Shown: positions 1-8,697 of the stretch, piece by piece
Layout: every line of letters starts with the position of its first letter
How positions within the stretch are numbered: the first letter of the stretch is position 1
Source of the DNA: Afipia sp. Root123D2
GTDB lineage: Bacteria > Pseudomonadota > Alphaproteobacteria > Rhizobiales > Xanthobacteraceae
Length of the DNA stretch: 64,000 bases
Direction: 5' to 3'
Assembly (NCBI RefSeq): GCF_001425835.1
Contig: NZ_LMDP01000001.1
Location: forward strand, 1,476 to 65,475
The notes under the pieces: generated by a model
The model's database searches: none
Told to the model about the DNA's origin: nothing
The model's input: only the letters and a program-made list of their open reading frames with translations
Program-made: the position numbers and the translations under genes

Positions 1-98
1 CAGCACCGACTGCAGGCCGCTTAAACTCTAACCCCTGATGAGCCAGAGCCTCCCTTCTCGAAATACCTGATCAGTCTCAAATTATCTGACGACGGACA
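1..98 (+). mobile_element. IS3-family element copy 1, right end (cut by window edge)
   Basis: Bases 1-24 read as the last seven codons of a transposase (QHRLQAA, then TAA). The following 74 bases match the right end of the fuller copy ending at 5648 with only scattered differences, and match in reverse complement the tail at 17733-17921. The shared end is ...GACGGACA. The rest of this copy lies outside the window. Confidence 0.85.
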
Positions 99-127
99 GT
101 GCCTGTTGTCCGGATTGCCATAGTCAG

Positions 128-541
128 ATGATGCTTACCAACATCAAACCTTCGGTGTTAGGTTTCGATCTGCGTACGTTCAAATGCGACGCTTGCAATC
201 ATACCGAAAAATTTGCCGTGACGACGAACGCAAAAAGGTGGCGTTCCAGTGGATTGAAGGCCTCAGATTTTACGAGGCACGTCATGCCTATGAACGATCC
301 CATAGGCTGTCGTGATATGGAACTATTGTGCCGCCAACGTGCGACACTTGATATCCGACACAGTTGGAAGTGGCTCGGCGAAGCGGAACGTTGGAAAGAC
401 CTTGCGCACAGCGAAACTGCGCCCCGCTTTCGCGCGGAGCATGCCGGTCCGATGACCATGGGTCCGAATACGAGTGAAAGTGACCGCCGTACAATGCGGA
501 AGGCCTCTCAACTTGAAGGCGAGAAGTCGCCTCTAGAATGA
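128..541 (+). CDS. Hypothetical protein with CxxC motif
   Basis: 137-residue ORF of unknown function starting 30 bases after an IS end. The first ~35 residues (GFDLRTFKCDACNHTEKF, with one CxxC pair) resemble the start of short zinc-ribbon-like hypothetical proteins common in Bradyrhizobium relatives. The remainder is rich in Arg and charged residues and shows no domain I recognise, so it may be a frame-shifted or eroded extension. The natural 5' end may have been lost to the IS insertion, and no convincing ribosome binding site precedes the ATG. Function unknown. Confidence 0.4.
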   Translation: MMLTNIKPSVLGFDLRTFKCDACNHTEKFAVTTNAKRWRSSGLKASDFTRHVMPMNDPIGCRDMELLCRQRATLDIRHSWKWLGEAERWKDLAHSETAPRFRAEHAGPMTMGPNTSESDRRTMRKASQLEGEKSPLE

Positions 542-579
542 CGACCGTCTGTGAGAAACGTGTAGCCTAAGGCGAACTT

Positions 580-1431
580 CTAGGTTGCCGCGCTTTCAAC
601 GAGCACCTCGGTCATTTTCGTGGAAATTTGCGCGAGCGTGAACGGCTTCGCGATGAAATTTAGCCCAGAATCCAGCTTTCCGCTGTGAACGGTTGCATCG
701 CGCGCGAAACCGCTTGTGTACAGAATCTTGATGTCCGGTCGCAGCCGCAATGTCTCGACGCCCAGATGCAAACCGCCGATGCCAGGCATGACGATATCCG
801 TAAACAGCATTGCGATGTCAGGATGTGCGTCGAGTTTTTTCAGAGCGCTACTGGCACCATCTGCGTGGACGACCGTGTATCCTAACTCTCGCAGTAATGC
901 GACGGTCATCTCGTTCACCCGCACATCATCTTTCACGACAAGGATGGTATGGAGGGAGTTGCTGGTTCGCAGCTCCCGCGAAGATGTTTCGTTTGCAACG
1001 ATGATCTTTGGTTTGGCGCCCGTTTCCAGCAGCCGCGGCAAGTACATTTTGATCGTTGTGCCGTGTCCTAGCTCTGAGTAGATTTTGATATGCCCGCCGG
1101 ATTGTTTGATAAATCCGTATACCTGCGACAGCCCGAGACCGGTACCTTTGCCTACATCTTTGGTGGTGAAAAAGGGATCAAACGCCTTATTGGCGACCTC
1201 TTCGGTCATTCCTGAACCCGTATCGGTAACCGCGATGAGGATGTACTGACCTTTGAGCAGGTCGTGTTGAAGAGAGTAGGCCTCGTCGAGGTGGGAGTTC
1301 GCTGTCTCGATGGTCAGCTTACCGCCATCCGGCTTCGCATCCTTCGCATTGATGCAAAGGTTTAAAATGGCATTTTTCGAGCTGCCCGGCGTCTGCGTTG
1401 GCGTGTAGGAATGTACGGACTTGCGAGACAT
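580..1431 (-). pseudogene. Hybrid sensor histidine kinase/response regulator, 5'-truncated
   Basis: C-terminal remnant of a hybrid two-component kinase. It opens abruptly at the HATPase N box (NAILNLCINAKDA), continues through the G1 (DTGSGM), F (FDPFFTTK) and G2 (GKGTGLGLS) motifs, and ends with a receiver domain with Asp in FTDIVMPGIGG, a Thr/Ser in LYTSG and Lys in AKPF. The PAS/sensor and HisKA H-box regions are absent. The ~17 residues before the N box do not look like kinase sequence, so homology breaks near position 1380, about 80 bases from the IS481-type transposase. It cannot autophosphorylate as it stands. Truncation by IS-associated rearrangement is inferred. Confidence 0.8.
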
Positions 1432-1461
1432 CCTTTAATCTGAGCCTCAAGGGCAGGAAGG

Positions 1462-2362
1462 ATGATTTCGATGCACAAATTCAGGCGAGCTGCGGACCAC
1501 AAGCTGCGGGTGCTTCAACACGCTGACAAGATCGGTGATGTTGGCAAGGCATGTCGGTATTTTGGCGTCGGTCGGGCCAGCTTCTATCGTTGGCGGACCG
1601 CCTATCGGCAGCACGGTTTCGCCGGCCTCGAAAATCGCAAGACAGCTCCGAAAAATCCCGCCAATCGCACGGCTCCGGAGGTCATTGAGAAAGTGCTGCA
1701 CCTGCGCACGACCTACCGCCTGGGGCCCGTACGCATCGTTTGGTACCTGGCGCGTTATCACGCCATCACCATCTCCGATGCCGGCGTGTATCGCATTCTC
1801 AGGCGCAACGGCCTCAGCCGGTTGTCCGGCGGCACGCGTGTTCGCAAGATCCACACCCAGCGATACCAGAAGCAGGTGCCGGGTCATCAGATCCAGGTCG
1901 ACGTCAAGTTCTTGAAATTCGAAGGCAAAGGCGCCAAGCCCGTCAAGCGCTACCAGTACACCGCGATCGAGATGCCACGCGCATTCGCGCCCTGAAAATA
2001 TACGACCGCCACAATCAATCGAACGCGATCGACTTCATCAACACCATCATTGACAAATTCCCGTTCCGCATCCGCGAGGTGCGAACGGACAACGGCAATG
2101 AGTTCCAAGCCCAATTCCACTGGCATGTTGAAGACCGGGGCATTCGCCACGCCTATATCAAACCCGCGTCGCCTCAGCTCAACGGCAAGGTCGAACGATC
2201 ACATCGAACGGATGAGCAGGAGTTCTATCAGGCTCCTCACCTACACCGACGATGTCGACCTCCGCGCAAGGCTGTCCGAGGGGGAGCAGTTCTACAACCT
2301 CCCCCGGCCTCACGGTGCACAACGGAAAAGCGCCTTACGAGATCCTCCGCGAACGGCTATAA
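1462..2362 (+). pseudogene. IS481-type transposase, frameshifted
   Basis: DDE transposase with N-terminal helix-turn-helix (GVGRASFYRWRTAYRQHG) and an rve integrase core (QIQVDVKFLKF, then RTDNGNEFQ, then KPASPQLNGKVERSHRTD), the layout of IS481-family proteins. Reading frame is lost three times: near 1970 (one base missing before DATRIRALKIY), near 2230 (one extra base after EQEFYQ) and near 2318 (one base missing before HNGKAPYEILRERL). The restored frame ends at TAA 2360-2362. Clear terminal inverted repeats were not found, so IS borders are uncertain. Inactive. Confidence 0.85.
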
Positions 2363-2448
2363 TCGACGCGCGGATGTCTCATAAGTGCGTTTACATTACA
2401 TTTCCTAGATAACGCGCTGTCGAGTGGCGCCATCCGAGAATTACAGGG

Positions 2449-2595
2449 CTACTTTTTCTCGATAGAAATTCCGCTCTTGCCGACATTGATCTCGACGCCA
2501 GTGGTCTTCTGACGTTCCTGATAGAGCATGTAACCAAAGACCCCGGCAGCGACGACGAGCGCGCCGATAACGAGATAGAGCACATTGCGATTCAT
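2449..2595 (-). CDS. Small single-pass membrane protein (48 aa)
   Basis: 48 codons: start ATG at 2595, TAG at 2449-2451. Residues 5-22 (VLYLVIGALVVAAGVFGY) form one hydrophobic segment, followed by a charged stretch (YQERQKTTGVEINVGKSG) ending ISIEKK. This architecture, an N-terminal anchor and a short VEINVG-type tail, is widespread as a conserved hypothetical protein in Bradyrhizobium relatives. Function is unknown. It lies just downstream of, and on the same strand as, the Spy-like gene. Support is compositional plus family resemblance. Confidence 0.6.
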   Translation of the reverse strand: MNRNVLYLVIGALVVAAGVFGYMLYQERQKTTGVEINVGKSGISIEKK

Positions 2596-2642
2596 GTCTT
2601 CGTCATCTCGTCCCAATTGCAGTTCGCTGTGATCATTGACGA

Positions 2643-3158
2643 CTACCAGCGATCACGCCACCGCCAGAATCGGCCGTGCCGCCCCCGGTCAGAATTGAGC
2701 TGAGCTTTCTGCTCGTCGCTGAGCGTGGCGTAGAACGCTTCGAGCGCCGGCCGCACCGTCTTGATCGCCTGCGACGTGGCGTCGAGCCGTTTTTCCATCG
2801 TTTCCATCCGGTCCACGATTGTCGCGGGAACGTCAGTAGGACAGGCCGCGCGTACTGTTTCGGCGGCCTTGTTGGAGGCCGCCCTGAATTCATCGAACTT
2901 GGCGCGTTGCACCTCAGTTAGTTTAACTGTTCGTTCTAGTCGATCGAGCCGCCATTCAGTGAATCCGGCTGCGCGCGGGCCGCACATGCGCCCGAGCTGC
3001 TGGCGGTCCATCATGCCCGGGCCCATCATGTAGCCGCCGCCGTCACGGCCGCCGCGACCCCGATCGGTCGGCTGTGCCTGGGCAACGGCTGTGAGACTCA
3101 ACGTTGCGAGTGCGCATACTGCGAACAACCGCGATGCGGAGTTATGCTTCAACGACAT
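2643..3158 (-). CDS. Spy/CpxP-like LTXXQ-motif periplasmic protein
   Basis: 171-residue secreted protein of the Spy/CpxP superfamily. The start ATG at 3158 is preceded by GGAGG at correct spacing; an in-frame upstream extension was discarded. A signal peptide is clear (SRLFAVCALATLSLTAVAQA). The mature protein starts Gly/Met-rich, then carries two LTXXQ-like helices, KLTEVQRAKFDEF and LSDEQKAQLNSD, around a helical middle. Relatives act as periplasmic chaperones or metal/stress sensors. A C-terminal RHGRFWRWRDRW tail is strongly basic/aromatic. The gene lies 25 bases after the histidine kinase on the same strand, suggesting co-transcription and an envelope-stress role (inference). Confidence 0.8.
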   Translation of the reverse strand: MSLKHNSASRLFAVCALATLSLTAVAQAQPTDRGRGGRDGGGYMMGPGMMDRQQLGRMCGPRAAGFTEWRLDRLERTVKLTEVQRAKFDEFRAASNKAAETVRAACPTDVPATIVDRMETMEKRLDATSQAIKTVRPALEAFYATLSDEQKAQLNSDRGRHGRFWRWRDRW

Positions 3159-3183
3159 GATAAACCTCCAGGGTTTGTAGCAA

Positions 3184-3960
3184 TCAGGAGAACAACACCG
3201 TAAATCGTGCACCTTTGTTGTTATCGCTTCGGCCAATCCGCAATTCTCCGCCGATGCGCTCGACAAAGGAGCGAACAATCTTCATCCCCAATCTCTTGCT
3301 GGCAGTTGGATCAAATCCTTCCGGTAAAGCCGCTCCATCGTTGGAAACCGACAGAGCGTAACCTTTTTCAAGATTCTTTTCTAAACGAACCGTAGTCCGT
3401 CCTTTGCCATACTTGGCTGCATTCGTGATCAGTTCACTGGCGATGAAGCCGAGCGGACGGCAGGCCGCAGTCGGCAGATCGATCTCCATACCCTCAACGG
3501 CGATGTCCCGCTCATCGCGCTGTCCGGATGACATCAGGGAGGAGAAATTACTGCAAAGGTCCTGAAGGAATTTCTTGAACGCGACAGTCCTTGCGCCATC
3601 GAAAGAATGAAGCCGCCGGTGGATGCGTCCGATCATGGCGATGCGATCGGCTGCGGCAGCCAATTGCGAGGCCGCCTCCACGTTCGCCGTCGCCCGGCTT
3701 TGCAACGATAGTAGGCTTACGATCATTTGCTGATCGTTCAAGAGTCTATGATCGGATTCGCTGCTCAAGAGCGCTTGATTTTGGATCGTCTGATCCTTTT
3801 GGCGAAGCAGGCTCTCATCAGCAGCGATGATCTCTCGGAGCTGGAGTTCAGCGCGCCGATATCTTTCCAATTCGCGTTCATAGCTTGCTGCCCTGCGGTG
3901 CTCAGAGCATCTATCTGGAGCAGCCAGAGCCATGTCTGCGCTGTGAAAAACATGCTGCAT
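3184..3960 (-). CDS. Soluble HisKA_2-type sensor histidine kinase
   Basis: 258 residues. An N-terminal coiled coil (about residues 20-75) leads into a HisKA_2 H box, SDHRLLNDQQMIVSLLSLQ, whose His is the likely phosphoacceptor. The HATPase part has an N box (ASELITNAAKYGKG), a G1-like VSNDGAALPEGFD and a G2-like RLGMKIVRSFVERIGGEL. No transmembrane segment and no recognised input domain other than the coiled coil. No response regulator is adjacent; the next gene in the unit is the Spy-like protein. A perfect FixK/FNR box lies 81 bases upstream of the chosen ATG. Start codon choice is moderately uncertain. Confidence 0.8.
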   Translation of the reverse strand: MQHVFHSADMALAAPDRCSEHRRAASYERELERYRRAELQLREIIAADESLLRQKDQTIQNQALLSSESDHRLLNDQQMIVSLLSLQSRATANVEAASQLAAAADRIAMIGRIHRRLHSFDGARTVAFKKFLQDLCSNFSSLMSSGQRDERDIAVEGMEIDLPTAACRPLGFIASELITNAAKYGKGRTTVRLEKNLEKGYALSVSNDGAALPEGFDPTASKRLGMKIVRSFVERIGGELRIGRSDNNKGARFTVLFS

Positions 3961-4040
3961 GGCCAGCCCCTCCCGGCTGTCTGGTTATCCGCAGTGCGAA
4001 TATGACAAAGTTAGCATTGCAAGAATGTAGCGACGCCGTC

Positions 4041-4054
4041 TTGACCCAGATCAA
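4041..4054. promoter_or_regulatory. FixK/FNR-type box
   Basis: TTGACCCAGATCAA, a perfect TTGA-N6-TCAA palindromic site as recognised by FixK2/FNR-family activators. It lies between the left edge of the decayed IS3 element and the kinase gene read leftwards. Placed at -41.5 it would start transcription near 4006, about 46 bases before the ATG. Confidence 0.55.
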
Positions 4055-4096
4055 TTAGATCTGATGCCAGACAATGAGAGCATGGCGCTTGGGCCG

Positions 4097-5648
4097 TCCG
4101 GAGTCTGTATAGAATTGACCACTGCTGTTGACCGCAGGGTTCCTATGCTGTGGTGGCAGTTCGACCCGACGAACAGCCCGAGCAACTGCCGCGGCTTAGC
4201 GCAGAAGCGCGGCAGCAAATGGAGAAATCAACTCCTTGGACCAGCCATAATACATCGAGGCGGCGATGCCTTCCCGGCGTCCTGGAGGCCGGCAAACGCC
4301 GGCTGGCGGGCGACACTGCGCGAGCCGCAACGCCTGGCGAGGTGAAGGATCTTCGCCGTGAGGCCACCGCTTTGAAAGAGGTCGTTGCCGATCTCACCCT
4401 GGAGAACCGTCTGCTTAAAAAAAAGCATGAACGGAAAACGTTCCATCTTCGATCTTTCGACGCAGAATTGTACTGTGCGATAGTGATGGCCGTCTGTGCG
4501 AAATTGAACATCTTCAGGTTCGTGTAGCGAAGCTCGCGGTAGCGAAAGCTATTCGTTGGCACCCGAGCGATTCCAGATGGGGAAGACCAGGCATGAGATA
4601 TCCCGCATCCGAGAAGGCCGAGATCATCGAGCTGGGTCGAGCAGTCACACCTGCCGGCCAAGCGCACGCTGGACAAACTCGGCATCCCGCGAGCCACATT
4701 CTATCGCTGGTACGATCGTTATCGTGAGGGCGGGCCTGAAGCGCTGGCCGATCATCGCTCTCGACCGGGCCGCGTCTAAAATCGCATCCCGGACGACGTC
4801 CGCGGCCAGATCATCGACCTGGCGCTGGAGCTTCCCGAACTGTCGCCGCGAGAGTTGGCCGTACGGCTCACCGACGCGAAAAAGTACTTTGTCTCCGAGG
4901 CTTCGGTCTATCGGCTACTGAAGGCGCATGACCTCATCACCAGCCCGGCCTACGTGGTGATCAAGGCTGCGAACGAGTTCAAGGACAAGACCACCGCCAT
5001 CAACCAGCTCTGGCAGACGGACTTCACCTACCTCAAGATCACTGGCTGGGGCTGGTACTACCTGTCGACGGTGCTGGACGACTTCTCGCGCTACATCGTG
5101 GCCTGGAGGCTCGGTCCTACGATGTGCGCTTCCGATGTCACCGCCACGCTCGATCAGGCGCTGGCGGCATCGGGCCTTGTTCACATCACCGTTGCGCACC
5201 GGCCGAGGCTGCTCAGCGACAATGGCGCGTCTTATGTTGCAGGCGATCTGGCCGACTGGCTCAAAGACAACGGCATGCAGCACGTGCGGGGCGCACCGTA
5301 TCATCCGCAAACCCAGGGCAAGATCGAGCGCTGGCACCAGACCCTGAAGAACCGCATTCTGCTCGAAAACTATTATCTACCAGGCGATCTCGAAGGACAG
5401 ATCGGCGCCTTCGTCGAGCACTACAATCAAGTTCGCTATCATGAGAGCATCGACAACGTCACACCAGCCGACGTCTACTTCGGCCGAGCGGAGACCATCC
5501 TTGCAGAACGCAGACGCATCAAGCTTGCTACCATCGCAACCCGTCGCTTGCAGCATCGGCTGCAGGCAGCTTAAACTCTAACCCCTGATGAGCCAGAGCC
5601 TCTCTTCTCGAAACGCCTGATCAGTCTCAAATTACCTGACGACGGACA
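4097..5648 (+). mobile_element. IS3-family element copy 2 (decayed)
   Basis: The right end at 5648 (...GACGGACA) is defined by alignment with the copies at 1-98 and 17733-17921. The left end is an estimate: around 4097 a GTCCG...AATTGA stretch loosely mirrors the reverse complement of the right end. It contains a broken two-frame transposase. About 30 bases beyond the right end is a TCGGCAGAAAATATTC segment also found at 21268, i.e. in the unrelated TTCCCTG repeat. Confidence 0.7.
4144..5574 (+). pseudogene. IS3-family transposase OrfA/OrfB, multiply disrupted
   Basis: The OrfA part is recognisable from GDAFPAS through VLEAGKRRLAGDTARA and EVVADLTLENRLLKK, split between frames, with the N-terminal helix-turn-helix eroded. 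A run of eight A at about 4417 throws the frame out just before the OrfA end. OrfB starts near 4592 (MRYPASEK), has a frameshift near 4635 and an in-frame TAA near 4777 in the GRV*NRIPDD context, then runs open from 4855 to TAA 5574. The open part holds the integrase core: QTDFTYLKITGWGWYYLS, DNGASYVAGDLADW, HPQTQGKIERWHQ. Inactive. Confidence 0.85.
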
Positions 5649-5757
5649 CTCGGTTGCTCGGCAGAAAATATTCTATCGGGCACGCGACGCTTGAGGTTGA
5701 GATAAGTGTCGGCAATGATTGCGCGCTGGCCCGGACAACGTCGTATAATTCGATCCG

Positions 5758-6138
5758 TTATAGACTGACGCCGAACTTCGCCAAACCCCATGCCATGGCG
5801 AAATACAGAAGCATCGTGAGCAAACAGTTAGCGCCTAGGCTGCTCCAAAAACCGACGCCAGCACGAAGCATGGCCGGAAGAATCAGGAACATTGGCAGAG
5901 ACGGCAGTACGTACCAGAACGTCGACTGCGCGTGATCTGCAATTCGTCCGATGTCGCCGGTGTCACGCCAGAGCCAGAGAATGCCGAGGAGTGACACCAA
6001 GGGCAACGAAACGATCAGGGCGCCAAAGCTCGGGCTGCGGCGTGCAACTTCGGAGACAATGGCAATGATCAGGCCGGATAAGAGGCATTTGACGACGAAA
6101 TAGACCACTCTTGCGACCTCACCTCTGGTCCAGACCAT
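5758..6138 (-). CDS. DUF3147 family membrane protein
   Basis: 126 residues, almost entirely four hydrophobic segments: VVYFVVKCLLSGLIIAIVSE, FGALIVSLPLVSLLGILWLW, STFWYVLPSLPMFLILPAML and ANCLLTMLLYFAMAWGLAKF. The pattern and the PSFGALIVSLPL stretch match DUF3147 inner-membrane proteins, whose role is unknown. The ATG at 6138 has no strong ribosome binding site. It is divergent from arsA, with 415 bases between this start and the arsA leader. Its 3' end lies about 110 bases from the IS3 copy 2 right end, so it is the left-most cargo gene of the bracketed island. Confidence 0.7.
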   Translation of the reverse strand: MVWTRGEVARVVYFVVKCLLSGLIIAIVSEVARRSPSFGALIVSLPLVSLLGILWLWRDTGDIGRIADHAQSTFWYVLPSLPMFLILPAMLRAGVGFWSSLGANCLLTMLLYFAMAWGLAKFGVSL

Positions 6139-6554
6139 AGATCAATCGTAGATAGCGGGACTATCGCGATTGACCTCTATCTGCAGGGTAGCATACCAAG
6201 CCGCAATCACGCGCTCCCCCAGAACTTCCTTGCGTCCCTTTGTCCGCCGGTCAAGCGCGACGCTTCGCGCTTCTGCAGACACAGGTCCGTTCCGGCTCAA
6301 CTGTCGGCTCACTGGGAACGGCCGCTTTTGGCGGCAGAGCGGCCGTCGCCAAAGGCCGTCGTTCAAAAGATTTCACGTGGCGGAGCCTGACATCTGCCAT
6401 TTATTGATCCATCGCAACAACGCGTGCCCATGGCGTTGCTATTCAGTACAGACTGCGCAAAGCGCTTCAGGTTGCGGAAATGCCGGCGAAAGCGCTCACG
6501 TGCCGCGCGGAAGCTTGGTCGGCTCAATTCACAGTAGAAATGAGGAGGTGAGCC
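6139..6554. other. Intergenic region without a supported gene
   Basis: 416 bases between the divergent DUF3147 and arsA genes. ORFs here (for example 6170-6583 plus) have no family resemblance and look fortuitous. A degenerate FixK-type site, TTGATCCATCGCAA, lies at 6404-6417 and fits the looser TTG-N8-CAA pattern. A strong Shine-Dalgarno (GAGGAGGTGAG) sits at the right edge, ahead of the leader ORF. Confidence 0.5.
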
Positions 6555-6593
6555 ATGGCGCGTGGTCTCCGCATCGGCGTTGAGATGATATAG
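6555..6593 (+). promoter_or_regulatory. arsA leader: strong SD and 12-codon ORF ending in TAG
   Basis: AGGAGGTG precedes ATG 6555, which opens a 12-codon frame (MARGLRIGVEMI) closed by TAG 6591-6593. That TAG directly abuts the arsA ATG at 6594 in the same frame. arsA itself has no other good ribosome binding site, so it may depend on termination-reinitiation after this leader peptide. Alternatively the TAG is a nonsense change in a once longer N terminus. Confidence 0.5.
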
Positions 6594-8354
6594 ATGCGTC
6601 GCTTTCGGCCGCTGAACGCTCCGACACCTTTTCTGTTCTTCACCGGCAAGGGCGGTGTTGGTAAAACCTCTCTGGCATGTGCCACAGCCATCGGCCTGGC
6701 TGACCGCGGATTGCGTGTCCTGCTCGTCAGCACTGATCCCGCGTCGAACCTCGACGAGATGCTCGGGATTGCCCTGACTGATAGCCCGACCTCGGTTCCG
6801 AAGGTCGCCGGACTTTCGGCAATGAACATTGATCCGGAGGCGGCTGCCGAGAGTTATCGAACTCGCGTGCTCGAACAACTTGGTCCCGGGACCACCGCTG
6901 GCGAGCGATCGACCGTACGCGAGCAACTCTCCGGCGCTTGCACCACCGAAATTGCCGCCTTCGACGAGTTCGTGGGGCTTCTCGACGGCGATGAAGCGGG
7001 GTTCAACCACATCATTTTCGATACCGCCCCGACGGGCCACACGCTGCGACTGCTTAGCCTACCAAAAGCATGGACCGGCTTTCTGGCGGGCAATGATCGG
7101 GGCGCGTCCTGCCTCGGGCCGCATTCAGGTTTGAAGATGCAGGAGGACCGCTTCCGCCAGGCGCTTCAGGCGCTGGGCGATTCCAGGCGGACCACCATCA
7201 TCCTGGTCACCCGCGCCGACCGGGGCGCGATCCGCGAGGCGGCCAGAACATCGGGCGAACTTGACGCGCTCAATCTCTCGAACCAGATACTCGTCGTGAA
7301 CGGACGCTTCCACGCCACGGACCCGACCGATATCGTTGCAGTTGCACTTCAGCGGGATCAGGACGAGGCTTTGGCCGCGATGCCGGCGTTGCTGACGAAA
7401 CTGCCGCGGGACGAAATCCCGCTGCTTGGTTTCGACATGGTCGGCCTTGCGGCGCTCAGGGCATTGTTGTCGTCCTCCAATCCGCCGCCGCCGCCGTTTG
7501 CAACCGGCGATCAGGATGCCGAGCCGGTGGACCTGCCGGGCCTCGACCGGCTGGTCGACGACATCGCGCAGGGCACCCGCGGCCTCATCATGGTCATGGG
7601 CAAGGGCGGCGTCGGAAAGACGACAATTGCCGCCGCCATTGCCGTAGGACTGGCCAAGCGGGGTCATGCCGTCCACCTCAGCACGACCGATCCGGCGGCT
7701 CACGTCGCTTTCGTCGTTGATGGTGCAATGCCGGGCCTGACGGTCGACCGGATCGACCCCCGGATTGAGACAAAGCGGTATGTCGCAAAGATCATGGCGA
7801 GTCGTGGCCGTGACCTCGACGCGCAGGGCAGGGCGTTGCTGCTCGAAGATCTTGCTTCGCCATGCACCGAGGAAGTTGCCGTGTTCCATGCCTTCTCGCA
7901 TGTTGTCGCGGAAGCGCGGAGCGCCTTCGTGGTGCTCGATACGGCTCCAACCGGCCACACGCTGCTCCTGCTGGATGCGACCGGCGCCTATCATCGGCAG
8001 ATGACCAGCCAACTCGAACCGAGCGGAGCGGGGCGTATCGTTACCCCGCTGATGCGGCTACAGGATCCCACCCACACAAAGGTGATCCTGGTGACCCTGC
8101 CGGAGACAACTCCGGTTTCAGAGGCCGCTGCCCTTCAGGAGGGCTTGCGGCGCGCTGGCATCGAGCCGTTCGGCTGGGTCATCAACAAATGTCTTGCCGC
8201 CTCGGGGACTCACGACCCCTTGCTGCGATTGCGGCTCGCTAGAGAGCTGGCGCAGATAGCTCGCGTTCAGAACGGGCTGGCCAAACGGGCGTTCATAATC
8301 GGCTGGCGAAACAAGCCTCCGATAGGTATTGGCGAACTTCAGACTCTGTCTTGA
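6594..8354 (+). CDS. arsA: Two-domain arsenite-transporting ATPase ArsA
   Basis: 586 residues with the duplicated A1-A2 architecture of ArsA. Walker A deviant P loops GKGGVGKT occur at residues 18-25 and 336-343; DTAPTGHT signature loops follow in both halves. The three metalloid-binding cysteines are in place: C116 (SGACTTE), C173 (GASCLG) and C424 (ASPCTEE), matching C113/C172/C422 of the E. coli plasmid protein. It should couple ATP hydrolysis to As(III)/Sb(III) extrusion with an ArsB-type channel and an ArsD chaperone. Neither arsB, arsD, arsC nor a conventional arsR is next to it here, so its partner must lie elsewhere or it has another tail-anchored/export role. The last ~30 residues are less typical of ArsA. 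Confidence 0.93.
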   Translation: MRRFRPLNAPTPFLFFTGKGGVGKTSLACATAIGLADRGLRVLLVSTDPASNLDEMLGIALTDSPTSVPKVAGLSAMNIDPEAAAESYRTRVLEQLGPGTTAGERSTVREQLSGACTTEIAAFDEFVGLLDGDEAGFNHIIFDTAPTGHTLRLLSLPKAWTGFLAGNDRGASCLGPHSGLKMQEDRFRQALQALGDSRRTTIILVTRADRGAIREAARTSGELDALNLSNQILVVNGRFHATDPTDIVAVALQRDQDEALAAMPALLTKLPRDEIPLLGFDMVGLAALRALLSSSNPPPPPFATGDQDAEPVDLPGLDRLVDDIAQGTRGLIMVMGKGGVGKTTIAAAIAVGLAKRGHAVHLSTTDPAAHVAFVVDGAMPGLTVDRIDPRIETKRYVAKIMASRGRDLDAQGRALLLEDLASPCTEEVAVFHAFSHVVAEARSAFVVLDTAPTGHTLLLLDATGAYHRQMTSQLEPSGAGRIVTPLMRLQDPTHTKVILVTLPETTPVSEAAALQEGLRRAGIEPFGWVINKCLAASGTHDPLLRLRLARELAQIARVQNGLAKRAFIIGWRNKPPIGIGELQTLS

Positions 8355-8361
8355 GACCGTT

Positions 8362-8464
8362 TGAACCGCTCCGGGTTGATCGGAGGCTCCAACTCCTGAG
8401 AGGATGGAGCCATGACAAGCAAGACGACGAACAAGTTTTCACCCGAGGTCCGGAATCGAGTGTG
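8362..8464 (+). mobile_element. Left-end remnant of an IS3-family element
   Basis: Begins TGAACCGCTCCGGGTT and runs into an orfA start, ATG at 8412, reading MTSKTTNKFSPEVR and then a stop at about 8462. This resembles the left end plus OrfA start of a widespread rhizobial IS3-family element. Only about 100 bases remain. It is a different element from the copies at 1, 4097 and 17733. Confidence 0.6.
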
Positions 8465-8566
8465 AATACTGATCGAATTTTGACCCCTTGCTCGTCGCGC
8501 GCACGAATCTAATGTCTTGATTTCATTGGTTTGACAACAGTGACCCCGGTGCCGATCGGCGTCCAA
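8461..8566 (+). repeat. 106-bp degenerate repeat, copy A
   Basis: Aligns without gaps to 17121-17226 in the same orientation; by my count about 20 of 106 positions differ. It contains TCGAATTTTGACCCC and ends GCCGATCGGCGTCCAA. Likely an IS-derived scrap. The two copies bracket the VIT / P1B-ATPase / RND block. Confidence 0.7.
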
Positions 8567-8649
8567 TCAGGTCCTCCACCAACGCGGGTTCGCTTTCCGC
8601 TATCAGTCTTAGCTACCGTTTCATGACCCGATCAGTTTGCTTTGGCTAT

Positions 8650-8663
8650 TTGAGGCAAGTCAA
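8650..8663. promoter_or_regulatory. FixK/FNR-type box, VIT locus, distal
   Basis: TTGAGGCAAGTCAA, a perfect TTGA-N6-TCAA site. Nearly the same core (TTGAGGCARGTCAA) occurs before the RND operon at 12253. If used at -41.5 it places transcription start at about 8698, on top of the second box. Confidence 0.55.
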
Positions 8664-8697
8664 TCCGGGAGGGTCCCGATCCTCCTACCGAGCCTGG

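Noticed and set aside
4410-4425. A8 run as programmed IS3 frameshift signal
   Set aside because: A-runs are used for OrfA/OrfB frameshifting, but here shifting does not join the frames: the OrfB start is 170 bases away and carries its own frameshift and stop. Treated as decay.
6170-6583. 137-codon plus-strand ORF before arsA
   Set aside because: No ribosome binding site or family signal, composition typical of non-coding GC-rich DNA, and it overlaps the arsA leader.
7125-8012. 295-codon minus-strand ORF inside arsA
   Set aside because: Antisense shadow of a gene with intact P loops and cysteines.
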